Shown here: positions 25,354 through 33,981 of the stretch, piece after piece
How the letters are laid out: each line of letters opens with the position of its first letter
Numbering within the stretch: position 1 is the first letter of the stretch
Assembly (NCBI GenBank): GCA_022446815.1
Contig: JAKVCD010000020.1
Span: 1 to 64,000 of the forward strand
Source: Planctomycetota bacterium
GTDB lineage: Bacteria > Planctomycetota > UBA1135 > GCA-002686595
Length of the DNA: 64,000 bases
Direction of reading: 5' to 3'
Translations under genes and position numbers: made by a program
Notes under the pieces: generated by a model
Databases searched by the model: none
Seen by the model: only the letters and a program-made list of their open reading frames with translations
Told to the model about the DNA's origin: nothing

Positions 25354-26688
25354 ATGAAGATTCTCCTCATCGTGCTCGGGTGCACGGTCTCCTTCCTCGG
25401 AGAGGCCGCGGCTCAGGCAGTCGACACATCTCCGAAGTTCGCTGCCCCCAAGCGAGTCATGGCCGGAGATGAGCTCCTTGGTGAGAAGCGCGCCTACCCC
25501 TCCCCCGCGCTCCACGACGTCGACGGAGACGGTCACTTGGACATCCTCATCGCTGACCTCATGGGTAGCGTGACGGTCGCGCACGGGAAAGGCACCACGC
25601 CGATGACCTTCGGTGAGGAGAAGCCCCTCTTGGGTAGCGACAAAGAGCCCCTTGACTTCGAAAACTGGTGATGCATCGGCATGGGTTCACAGTTTGTGGA
25701 CCTCAACGCCGACGGACACTTGGACTACATCACCGCGACCTTCGACGGCTCACCCCACGTGAGCTTTGGGAGCGAGGCCGGCTTTACGTCACCTGAGCGG
25801 ATCAAGGACGCTGAGGGGCGACGTCTCCTCGTCTCCAGCATCTGGAGCGACGAGGCAGAAGAGCACCAGGACCTCGGCCGCTCGCTACCTGATGGCGAGG
25901 CGACCGGCGAGCGCTGCATCTCTGCCCTCGCCTTCGACTGGGACGATGACGGTGACTACGACCTCCTCCTAGGCACCTATGAGGGCGGTCACCTCTACGT
26001 ACAGATGAATGAGGGGACGCGCACGACCCCCAAGTTCACCGGCATGAACATCCCCGTCATGGCGGGTGACGTCGCCTTCGCCCTCCCGGCGAAGATGACA
26101 ACGCCGAAGCTCGTGGACTGGGACGGGGACGGGGACATGGATCTCATCGCTGGCACCTACTCGGACTCTTACAGTCAGGAGGGAGTCGGCGGCGGCGTCT
26201 ACCTCGCCCTCAATGACGGCAAGGTCGGCGCGCCTAAGTTCGGCGCCCTGAAGCCCATCATCGCGCCGGTCGAGCGAGGCGGCTTGGAGCCCACTCGCCC
26301 CGACGTCGGCCTCTACCCCACCGTGGTCGATCACGACGGCGATGGGGACCTCGACATCATCGTAGGCGGCTACTCCATGTGGTCACCCAAGGGGCGCGAG
26401 CTCAACGCAGAGGAGAGCGCCCGCGCAGAGGTTCTCCAGGCAGAGATCAAGGCGCTTGAGGAGGAGTCGAACGAGGTCTTTGCGAAGATCTCTAAAGATA
26501 TCGACGAGCTCGACGAGCTCGAGCTCGCGACTGACGAGTTCAACGATGCTGTCGATGCCATCTACGACAAGCACGGCGAAGCCATGAACTCCAACAGGAA
26601 GAAGATGACCGCCGCGCGCGAGGAGCTGGAAAAGTACATCCCTGCTCCCAAGCGCACCTCCTTCGTCTGGCTCTACGAGCGTATCTGA
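25354..26688 (+). CDS. FG-GAP/VCBS-repeat exported protein, candidate selenoprotein (in-frame TGA at 25669-25671)
   Basis: Two same-frame segments (25354-25668 and 25672-26688) are divided only by a TGA. Read through, they give 444 residues: a signal peptide (about 1-22), five Asp-rich beta-propeller repeats (such as HDVDGDGHLDILIAD, VDLNADGHLDYITAT, VDWDGDGDMDLIAGT and VDHDGDGDLDIIVGG) and a C-terminal coiled coil (about 350-430). One repeat is before the TGA and the others after, so the two parts belong to one fold. Decoded as selenocysteine, the site reads ENW-U-CIGMGSQF, a Sec-Cys pair as in redox motifs. A SECIS-like hairpin follows at the right distance. AGAGAGG precedes the ATG. The alternative is a nonsense mutation or sequencing error; TGA serves as a normal stop elsewhere in the window. 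Confidence 0.7.
25676..25712 (+). promoter_or_regulatory. SECIS-like hairpin for selenocysteine insertion
   Basis: The stem-loop starts 4 nt after the TGA. An upper stem GGTTCAC (25684-25690) pairs with GTGGACC (25696-25702) over 7 bp including one G-U, closing a 5-nt loop AGTTT. A lower stem TCGGC (25676-25680) pairs with GCCGA (25708-25712). The apical loop lies 19 nt after the TGA and has G in its second position. From published descriptions of bacterial SECIS elements, the expected range is about 16-37 nt with a G in the first two loop positions. No selA, selB, selC or selD gene is present in the window. Confidence 0.6.
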
Positions 26689-26705
26689 CGAAGCAGCAAC
26701 GAAAT

Positions 26706-26763
26706 AAGGGCCCGCGCCCTCTCACCTCATCGCTGAGGGAGGGAGCGCGGGCCCTTGTTTTTT
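26706..26763. terminator. Bidirectional intrinsic terminator
   Basis: A 12-bp stem AAGGGCCCGCGC / GCGCGGGCCCTT with a longer loop is followed on the plus strand by TGTTTTTT and on the minus strand by TTATTTC. It sits between the convergent propeller gene and sodN and can stop transcription from both. Confidence 0.9.
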
Positions 26764-26775
26764 AGCGTCGCCCGC

Positions 26776-27339
26776 CTACTTGTGACCGTCGGCGTGGTGC
26801 TGGTCGTCGTCGGTGATGTGCGATCGGATGTGCTCGAGGTCCTTGAGGTCCTCTGCGCTGAAGTACGTGTCGCTGAAGTCAAGAGCAGCCTGACGGAGCG
26901 CGTCTACGTGAGCCTTATCCGTAGTCTGCTTACACTTCATCGCTGCGACGGTGACACGGTGTAAGCTCGCCAGTTGGGCGTGGTACTTATCCTTGCCAGC
27001 GGCGTCCTTCTCCTTGGGAGCCTTGACGCGCTGAGCGAGCCAGTAAGCTGCGACGGTGTCTTGGATGTTCTGGGCGTGCGACTCCTTGTTCATAACCCAA
27101 CGAACCATCTGGTTCTTGCTAGGGTTCTCTTCGGCGTCCATTGCTTGGAGGGAATTCATCGCCTTCTCAATGGTGTCGGCGTCTTCCATCAGCATGTTAA
27201 TGCGCATCATGTCACCATAGATCCCACAGGGAACTTGGCAGTGGCGCGGACTCACGTCCGGGCTAGCGGAGCCAGCAGGGGCGCTGGAAGAGAAGGGTAA
27301 GAAGGCGCAAAGCGCGGCGAGTGAGAGGAGGATCTTCAT
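26776..27339 (-). CDS. sodN: Nickel superoxide dismutase, exported form
   Basis: Converts superoxide to oxygen and peroxide using nickel held by an N-terminal hook. The hook HCQVPCGIY begins at His33 and matches HCxxPCGxY, with both Cys ligands and the His; Asp3 of the Streptomyces hook is Gln here. Upstream lies a typical Sec signal peptide (1-19, ending SSSA) and a 13-residue spacer, whereas classical NiSODs have a short propeptide cut by SodX. No sodX-like protease gene is adjacent, so how the His is exposed is unclear. The rest is the helical NiSOD bundle, and the C-terminus is longer than usual and His-rich. Convergent with the candidate selenoprotein. Confidence 0.9.
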   Translation of the reverse strand: MKILLSLAALCAFLPFSSSAPAGSASPDVSPRHCQVPCGIYGDMMRINMLMEDADTIEKAMNSLQAMDAEENPSKNQMVRWVMNKESHAQNIQDTVAAYWLAQRVKAPKEKDAAGKDKYHAQLASLHRVTVAAMKCKQTTDKAHVDALRQAALDFSDTYFSAEDLKDLEHIRSHITDDDQHHADGHK

Positions 27340-27530
27340 GTTGAGCGGTGTTCCTTTCAGTTTCTGGGGTCAACTCGTATGGCCTAAGAGATTAACAGGT
27401 CCGAGTTCGCAGAGGGACTTAGTCTGGACACGCTAGGTCAAGAGAGCCGTCACCCTCACCCCTGTGATGTTGTTAAGTGCGCTCCTCACCCTGGTGTGCT
27501 GGTCGCCTCTATCGCGGAGGGTCGCTCCAG

Positions 27531-30500
27531 TCACCGGAGGTAGTTCGAGACGCAGGTAGGCGTGGTCTTGCTCGCGAGCTCGTCGAGTAGGAGTCCGCTC
27601 CCCGTCCCACAGATCTCTTCCCTCTCAGGCTCAGGCGCTCGCTCGTTCGAGCTTACGGGGACCAAGAGCCCCTTCTCCAGGAGCGCTAGGGCGAGGCGAT
27701 CGAGGCCCTTCTGAGCGAGTGAGGCGAGGCTCACGGCTCCAGCCGCGGCCTCCTCGAGCACCCCCAGAAGTGAAGGCTCAAGGCGATAGGTCGTGAACCA
27801 CTCGTCACCTGGAACGGTGACATGGGTCGAGAGCGCGCGCCCGCTGATGTCGCGCTCCACCGAGACTCGGAGGCCCTCAACGCAGGTGAGATCGCTCGTC
27901 TCTAGGCTCCCGCTCCATTGACCCCTTAGCGTCGCAAGGAGATCAGAGACACGGCCATGCATCGGATCTACCGGGCTCTGGATGACGCGCTGCACGAGGC
28001 GCGACACCTCAGCGTCTGTGGAGCACTCGAGCACTAGGTAGCCGAAGTTGACAGCGCCGAGCCCTGCAGAGCGATAGCTCTTTACCCAGAGACTGAGCTC
28101 TTCAGAGAACTCCTCATAAGACTGACCGAAGGGCGCGTGCGCGTGCGGGACGCTGAAGAGCTGCTCGTCGCGGTCAGCCGTCACAAGGAGGAGCCCTGTG
28201 AAGGCACCCCCCCTCCACCAGCTCTGCAACTTTTCCTCATACCTCGGTACGTCCACGAGGTCTGTCACGATGGAGAGTCGACCGTCCGGGTGAAGGTGCG
28301 TGGCTGCCTCTTGAACGATCCGCCGCAAGACGGCCTCGCCGTCGGCCCCACCGTCACGGAAGCCGAGGTCACCCACGGGGCTCGGGACAAAGGGCGGGTT
28401 GGCCGTGATCGTGTCGAAGCGCTCTCCCTCCACAGGCTGATAGAGATCACCAAGGAGAAACTGCACATCAGCGAGTCCGTTCAGCTCTGCGTTGAAGCGC
28501 GCGAAGCGCACCGCCCGCGGATTCCTATCCACACCAACGACCTCTCCCGCATAGCGACGCGCGATGAGCGCTTGCACACCAGAGCCCGTGCAGAGGTCAA
28601 GGTGCCTCTTCGAACGTGCTCTCGGGGCGACTTGCACTAGGCCGACGCTGTCGCGCCCGAGGTACATCACGGGGTCTTCGTCGAGGCGATCGCTCTCCAA
28701 GACCTGATAACGGTGATCTGTAGCGATGAGGAGACCGTCAAGCGGGAAGAGGTCTACTGTCGCAGCCCAAGCGCCCCCTCGACGAGTGAGCAAGCCGAAG
28801 CGAGCGATGAGCTCGAAGGGCTCCGCCCCCACGAGCTCGCGGACGCGCTCCTCTGTGAGAGCGCCGCGCAGGAGGAAGAGCCGGATCAGATCCCCGAGCT
28901 GATCTCTTTCGAGCCCGAAGCGGTCGAGATACGGGAGCTCCGTCGGCGCGAGGTCTTGGATCGGCTTCTTCAGTCGTGCTCGCACCGCACCTTCGGTGTA
29001 ACCGGAGGTCTGGAGCTGCTCCCGCAGGCTCGCGAGGCCAGCACCGCCCTGATGCGCAGGGTCAGCGTAGGCTGCGAGGGTCGCGTCCTCAGATGTCTCG
29101 AGCGCTGTCTCAACCCGCGCAGCAGACACGGAGCGCCCACCGCCTAGGAGGAGCGTGACCTCTTCCTCGTCCACTTCGCGCGCTACGCCGCGCTCGCTGT
29201 CAATGAGCTCAGCGCCATTCCTGGGGTCAAGCAACAGCAGCCGCCCATCTTCAAGGCGGGATCGCACCGGCGCGCCATACCGACTGCCCCCAAAGTCGGC
29301 GCTGGTCTCCTTGAACTTGGCAATACGAGCCGAGATCTCGTCGAGCTCTTCATCTGTCCAGCGGTTTGTTGAGGTCTCGGAGAAGAGCGCTGCGTCTAGC
29401 TCCTGCATCAGCTCATCAAGCGCAGGCTCGTCTGCAGTGAGGCCTCGCGGCAAAGGAGCCTCACCGAGCCCCTCGGTGTGATCGCTGTAGTCGCGCGCCT
29501 CGACGCTTCTCTTGCTGATCCACCAACCCTCGAGGGCGAGGTGGTCGATGTCTGTCGAGAGGAAGGTCCTGAGGGCATCTTGTGGTGACTCAACGATCGG
29601 CTCGCCAGCTACGTTGTAGCTCGTGTTGAGCAGCACGGGCGGCCCACCTCGGAGGCGCTGCAGCTCGAGGCAGAGCCCATGGAAGAAGGGGTTCGCCTCG
29701 TCAGTGACCGTCTGAACCCGACCGGTCCCGTCATAGTGAGTCACGGAAGGGATCACCTCACGCAGCTCTTCACGAACAGGAGCGACGAGGAGCATGTGCG
29801 GCGAATCAACTCCCAGCTCGAAGACCGTTTCAGCCTCTTCGAGCGGGACGACAGGGGCAAAGGGTCGATAGGCCTCGCGGTGCTTCACCCGCGAGTTCAA
29901 GACATCGCGCATCCTAGCGAAGGTGGGGTCAGCCAAGATGGAGCGCTGTCCGAGCGCTCGCGGACCGAACTCTGAGCCGCCCTCGTAGCGGGCGATGACG
30001 CGACCCTTAGCGAGGGCCGCTGCGCTCCGCTCGAGGACTGCCCTGCCCCCGATCCGCTCCGCGACGACCTCGCGCGAGACCTCGCTCAAGGCCAACTCAA
30101 TGTCTGCTTCTGTCGCGGGCTTACCGAGCGCGGCGCTCGCGAGGCGCTCTCGCCTCGCGGGGCGTGCGCCATGCTCATGGCTCGCCCACCAAGCACAGCC
30201 CGCAGAGATGCCTGAGTCCCCTGCCGCCGGGAAGGCGAAGAAGTCTTCGAGGCCGAGCTCGCGGACGAGGCGGTGGTTCGCGACCGAGTTGAGCGCGACA
30301 CCGCCAGCGAGGCAGAGCTTGTTCAAACCAGTCTCTCGCTGCGCCTCACGCACCAAGTGCAAGAGCGCGTCCTCCAGCTCTCGCTGCACCTTCGCCGAGA
30401 GCTCGACGAGGTGGGGCTTCATCCAGGTCGCGCCCTCATGAGCACGGTGTCGCTGCTCAAGCGCCTCGATCTCTAGCAAGATGTCGTAGGCCCTGATGTT

Positions 30501-31205
30501 GAGCGAGTACGAGCCAGGCTGAGCCTCAATCCAGCGGCGCAGGTTCTTGGCAGAGCCGCCGTAGGGTGCGAGCCCCATCGTCTTGCCCGCCTCGGCCTGT
30601 GAGAAGCCGCCAGCGAAGTCTGTGACGAATCCGATCCTGCGAGTGACCTCTTCATAGACCATCCCCAGAGTGGTCATCCCCGCGAGGTGGGCCTGAACCT
30701 GCTCTGAGTGCAGCAGCTCTAGCTCATCATTCGCTCCCTTGTAGAGAGTGTAGGACTCTGTCATCCCGTCCGCGTTCGTGCTGCCTGTCGCGTCTACGAC
30801 TAAGACGATCGCCTCGTCCATACCGCTCGGCCACCACGCCGTGTAGGCGTGGGCGAGGTGGTGACTGGGCATCTTGTGAATCTGAGCGCCACGGAACCCG
30901 CGCGCCGCGAGCTCTGGTCCGATGTCTCGACCTGGAGAGTTGGCCGTGACGCTCGAGAGGTCGCTGAGATCTGCCCCGACCGCCTCAAGGCAGCTCTGGA
31001 TAGCCCGCCAAGGAAGGGTCAGCTCAACGCCACCCTCGACACGGTTCAGGCCTGGGCTGTGCTTAATTCGGTCTAATCGCTCTTCCTCTACCGCGACGAG
31101 GAGCCTCCCCTCGGAGACCAACGCTGCTGAACGATCGTGACCCAGGTTTAAACCTAAGTGTATATCTGAAAATGACTTATGGATGCCTTGATTGCGCTGG
31201 ATCAC
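27531..31205 (-). CDS. Carbamoyltransferase (NodU/CmcH type) fused to a SAM methyltransferase
   Basis: A 1224-residue fusion. Residues about 15-560 form a NodU/TobZ-like O-carbamoyltransferase: the YrdC-like/Kae1-like metal histidines in HHLAHA (115-120), TMGLAPYGG, SEFGPRALGQRSILADP and the C-terminal NTSYNVAGEPIVESP motif. After a linker with an Asp/Glu-rich helical segment comes a DUF7059-like domain and a class I methyltransferase with the SAM motif LDLCTGSGVQALIA and the NPPF motif near residue 936, typical of amino-group methylation. A final about 200 residues resemble nothing I can name. The GTG start at 31205 has AGGAG 9 nt upstream. Probably acts on a small molecule or sugar; no pathway genes are adjacent. 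Confidence 0.88.
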   Translation of the reverse strand: MIQRNQGIHKSFSDIHLGLNLGHDRSAALVSEGRLLVAVEEERLDRIKHSPGLNRVEGGVELTLPWRAIQSCLEAVGADLSDLSSVTANSPGRDIGPELAARGFRGAQIHKMPSHHLAHAYTAWWPSGMDEAIVLVVDATGSTNADGMTESYTLYKGANDELELLHSEQVQAHLAGMTTLGMVYEEVTRRIGFVTDFAGGFSQAEAGKTMGLAPYGGSAKNLRRWIEAQPGSYSLNIRAYDILLEIEALEQRHRAHEGATWMKPHLVELSAKVQRELEDALLHLVREAQRETGLNKLCLAGGVALNSVANHRLVRELGLEDFFAFPAAGDSGISAGCAWWASHEHGARPARRERLASAALGKPATEADIELALSEVSREVVAERIGGRAVLERSAAALAKGRVIARYEGGSEFGPRALGQRSILADPTFARMRDVLNSRVKHREAYRPFAPVVPLEEAETVFELGVDSPHMLLVAPVREELREVIPSVTHYDGTGRVQTVTDEANPFFHGLCLELQRLRGGPPVLLNTSYNVAGEPIVESPQDALRTFLSTDIDHLALEGWWISKRSVEARDYSDHTEGLGEAPLPRGLTADEPALDELMQELDAALFSETSTNRWTDEELDEISARIAKFKETSADFGGSRYGAPVRSRLEDGRLLLLDPRNGAELIDSERGVAREVDEEEVTLLLGGGRSVSAARVETALETSEDATLAAYADPAHQGGAGLASLREQLQTSGYTEGAVRARLKKPIQDLAPTELPYLDRFGLERDQLGDLIRLFLLRGALTEERVRELVGAEPFELIARFGLLTRRGGAWAATVDLFPLDGLLIATDHRYQVLESDRLDEDPVMYLGRDSVGLVQVAPRARSKRHLDLCTGSGVQALIARRYAGEVVGVDRNPRAVRFARFNAELNGLADVQFLLGDLYQPVEGERFDTITANPPFVPSPVGDLGFRDGGADGEAVLRRIVQEAATHLHPDGRLSIVTDLVDVPRYEEKLQSWWRGGAFTGLLLVTADRDEQLFSVPHAHAPFGQSYEEFSEELSLWVKSYRSAGLGAVNFGYLVLECSTDAEVSRLVQRVIQSPVDPMHGRVSDLLATLRGQWSGSLETSDLTCVEGLRVSVERDISGRALSTHVTVPGDEWFTTYRLEPSLLGVLEEAAAGAVSLASLAQKGLDRLALALLEKGLLVPVSSNERAPEPEREEICGTGSGLLLDELASKTTPTCVSNYLR

Positions 31206-31356
31206 TGGGGATGCTCCTTTTGCTTTGGTCGAACTCTCGTATCTCTCTCAATTGCGCTGAGGAGCCGTTCCGTGGACATCGAAGCCCGAATTACTCAGAA
31301 GTTGGGCTCTCACAGACCCCCCGACATGGGCCGACCTGAAAGCAGTAGCCTCCTAA

Positions 31357-32412
31357 GTGATGACCCTATCTCTCCTGCTCACGCTCCTCCCCTGCACCTT
31401 CTCCGCCGAAGATCCGGTCATCACTCCTGATTTCAGGGTGAAGATCGTCCACGGCTACTACCCGGCATGGCGACGAGACTCCCATCCTCCGAAACAGTTC
31501 GACTTCTCGCGCCTGAACCGCGTCGGTCACTGCTTCGCATACCCGAGCGATGAGGGAGAGCTCATCATCCCCAAAGAGGTCCAAGACCCAGCGCTGGTCT
31601 CGGCAGTCCACACAGCGGGAGCCAAGGTCTCTTTGGTGCTCGGTGGCTGGGGACAGTGCGAGGGCTTCTCCCCCACCTGCGCCGATCCTGTGAAGCGCGC
31701 GCGCTTCGTAGGAGAGCTGGCCGCCGCCGTCAGCACCATGGGTTATGACGGTATAGAGATCGACTGGGAGTATCCCGCTGACGCTAACGACAGAGACAAC
31801 CTCACCCTCTGTGTCTCCGAGCTCCGCGCTGCGCTCGGCCCAGACAGAGAGATCGCCCTCGCGGTCCCAGCGAGCGCTTGGGGCGGACAGTGGTTCTCTA
31901 ACGATCTCCTGGCGCACGCTGATCGCCTGCATGTGATGACCTATGACTTCGCTGGCAGCTGGTCATCCGAGAGCGGGCACCACTCTGGACTCCGTCCGGA
32001 CGGCTGCTCAACCCCGCACTCCATGTCTCAATCTCTCACATACTGGCTAGAGCGTGGGATCGAGCGCAGTGACCTCGTCCTAGGCGTCCCCTTCTACGGG
32101 CGCTCCTTCAACTCTGACTCCCTCTGCCAACCCTTCACCACCAGCGGAGACGCCTCATACGCAGACCTACTTCCGCTGATCTCCTCCAAGGCTTGGCGGC
32201 GCAAGTGGAGCAAGGACGCTCGGGTTCCCTGGCTCGAAGAGCGAGACGGCTCCGGCCTCTGGAGCTATGAAGACCCTCGCTCCGTCCGAGAGAAGGGGAA
32301 GTTTGTCCTCAAAGAGAAGGTCGCTGGCGTGATGATCTGGGAGATCACGCATGACGTGGTCGACGGTCAACACCTCCTCCTCGAAGCTCTCACCGAGCCA
32401 CTCTTGCGCTGA
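31357..32412 (+). CDS. Exported GH18 glycosidase (chitinase-like)
   Basis: Secreted glycoside hydrolase family 18 TIM barrel of 351 residues with a signal peptide (about 1-17). The active-site motif DGIEIDWEYP places the proton-donor Glu at residue 138, and VSLVLGGWGQ, LHVMTYDF and a final trp-containing MIWEITHD strand match the family. Likely substrates are chitin or peptidoglycan-type GlcNAc polymers. The start may be the GTG at 31357 or the ATG just after it; no clear ribosome-binding site is visible. Transcribed away from the carbamoyltransferase fusion. Confidence 0.9.
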   Translation: MMTLSLLLTLLPCTFSAEDPVITPDFRVKIVHGYYPAWRRDSHPPKQFDFSRLNRVGHCFAYPSDEGELIIPKEVQDPALVSAVHTAGAKVSLVLGGWGQCEGFSPTCADPVKRARFVGELAAAVSTMGYDGIEIDWEYPADANDRDNLTLCVSELRAALGPDREIALAVPASAWGGQWFSNDLLAHADRLHVMTYDFAGSWSSESGHHSGLRPDGCSTPHSMSQSLTYWLERGIERSDLVLGVPFYGRSFNSDSLCQPFTTSGDASYADLLPLISSKAWRRKWSKDARVPWLEERDGSGLWSYEDPRSVREKGKFVLKEKVAGVMIWEITHDVVDGQHLLLEALTEPLLR

Positions 32413-32438
32413 GCCCCGCTTGTCACCACTCTCTCCTC

Positions 32439-33233
32439 GTGGCCACTCCCATCAAGATGTGCCTCTCCCGCCTGACGGGATGGCTCGCCGACCGCAAGAT
32501 CCCGACCCCGCTCCGTGGGCCGGCCTACCGCACTTATTGTCGCTTCACGGGCGCAGACGTGGACGAGGCTCGCCCGCCTCTGCACTCCTACCCCAGCCTC
32601 GGCGCCTTCTTCGTGCGGGAGCTCGTCGACGGCGCGCGCGAGGTGGACCCCGACCCCGCCCGCTTGCCCTCTCCGGTAGACGGCACCGTGCAGTCCCTTG
32701 ATGAGGTGAGCGAAGGCTCGATCTTCCAAGCCAAGGGCCGCTCCTACCCAGTCCGAGAGCTCCTAGGGCCCGTAGGCGAAGACATCGAGCTCGAGGGCGG
32801 CTTCGCTTGGACGATCTACCTCTCACCTCGGGACTATCACCGCATCCACTCGCCTGAGACCGCCCGGCTCACGCAGACAGCACACCTCCCCGGCGCTCGA
32901 CACTCTGTCGCGCCCAAGGTCTTGGAGCGGCGCCCCGTCCTCTCGATCAATGAGCGCGTCGTCTTGCGCCTAGAGACAGAGCGCGGCCCCCTCCTCTTGG
33001 TCCTCGTGGGCGCGCTCAACGTCGGGCGCATCCGCGTCAAGGGCGTGCAAGCTGATCACACTGGACAACTCCAGCCCCCCCTCGAGCGCGCGCGCGGCGC
33101 AGAGCTCGCCCGCTTCGAGATGGGCTCTACCATCGTGCTCATCAGCCCGCCGGGCGGACCGCGCGCGATCGAGGGGCTCTCTCTAGGTGACCCGGTCCGC
33201 ATGGGGCAAGCGATCGGGAGCTACTCCGCGTGA
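32439..33233 (+). CDS. psd: Phosphatidylserine decarboxylase
   Basis: Membrane-associated enzyme that makes phosphatidylethanolamine, using a pyruvoyl group formed by self-cleavage. The 264-residue proenzyme shows PVDGTVQSL, the DYHRIHSPE motif and the processing site MGST with Ser230 as the future pyruvoyl. The usual motif is LGST; Met for Leu is conservative. The GTG start follows the glycosidase stop by 26 nt, and the stop overlaps the next gene (GTGA). Confidence 0.94.
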   Translation: MATPIKMCLSRLTGWLADRKIPTPLRGPAYRTYCRFTGADVDEARPPLHSYPSLGAFFVRELVDGAREVDPDPARLPSPVDGTVQSLDEVSEGSIFQAKGRSYPVRELLGPVGEDIELEGGFAWTIYLSPRDYHRIHSPETARLTQTAHLPGARHSVAPKVLERRPVLSINERVVLRLETERGPLLLVLVGALNVGRIRVKGVQADHTGQLQPPLERARGAELARFEMGSTIVLISPPGGPRAIEGLSLGDPVRMGQAIGSYSA

Positions 33234-33829
33234 GCCTCTTTGATGAGAAGGCCGCGCGCCTCGCGCGGCTCTTCACGGCGATCTGCCTCGGTCAGTTTGA
33301 TGTGGTGCGGACGCTCCGCCGCGAGGCACCAGCTGGAGAGCCAGATCGAGCATGGCGTGAGGCCGTCTTACAGACACACCTCTTCAGCGGCTTCCCGAGG
33401 CTCGTCCAGGCCTACGGCGTCTTGGAAGAAGAGGGAGGCCTCGGTGATCCAGAGCCTGGCGAGTATGAGCTCGAAGAGGAAACTAGCCCACGCGGCGAGG
33501 CGCTCTTTGACGCCATTTACTCGAGCGTGGCTCCCAAGATGCGGGCGCGCCTCGCGTCCTTTCGGCCTGACTTCGCTACCTGGCTGATGCAGCACGCCTA
33601 TGGACACATCCTCTCAAGGCCCGGCCTCGAGCCGGTCATACGTGAGCTCCTCTCCGTCTGCGTCTTAGCTGCTATGGACCAGCCAGCCCAGCTTGAGAGC
33701 CACGCCCGCGGCGCTCTGCGCTTTGGCGCAAGCCTCGGAGACCTCTTCCAAGCCCTCGACGTAGCCGAGACGCTCGCTCCTCAAGCCCCCATCGCGCGCG
33801 CCCGCGAGGCTGCCGCGCAATGGACCTGA
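33230..33829 (+). CDS. Carboxymuconolactone-decarboxylase-family protein
   Basis: An all-helical, 199-residue protein of the AhpD/CMD fold: REAVLQTHLFSGFPRLVQA in the N-terminal half and RELLSVCVLAAMDQPAQLESHARGAL in the C-terminal half are the family's two core helices. The redox CxxC of AhpD is absent (a single Cys remains), so a peroxidase-coupled role is unlikely and a decarboxylase-like or unknown role more so. The start overlaps the psd stop by 4 nt (GTGA), indicating co-translation. Confidence 0.7.
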   Translation: MSLFDEKAARLARLFTAICLGQFDVVRTLRREAPAGEPDRAWREAVLQTHLFSGFPRLVQAYGVLEEEGGLGDPEPGEYELEEETSPRGEALFDAIYSSVAPKMRARLASFRPDFATWLMQHAYGHILSRPGLEPVIRELLSVCVLAAMDQPAQLESHARGALRFGASLGDLFQALDVAETLAPQAPIARAREAAAQWT

Positions 33830-33981
33830 GCAGCTGGTAGAGAGAGCCAGAGGTCTCGGTGAGGTCGTAAGATGATGAGGGGCTGTTGCTCCAAGAGACG
33901 CCGACAGGATGCTGAAAGGCATCGAAACAGAAGAGTCCTGAGCGCGTAGCGCTATGCGACAAGAGAGACAGAGGTGAAGAG

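Noticed and set aside
25669-25671. In-frame TGA read as a simple pseudogene
   Set aside because: Possible but less likely: the downstream 335 codons keep full propeller repeats with no further stop, and a SECIS-like hairpin lies at the expected distance. It remains the main alternative to the selenoprotein call.
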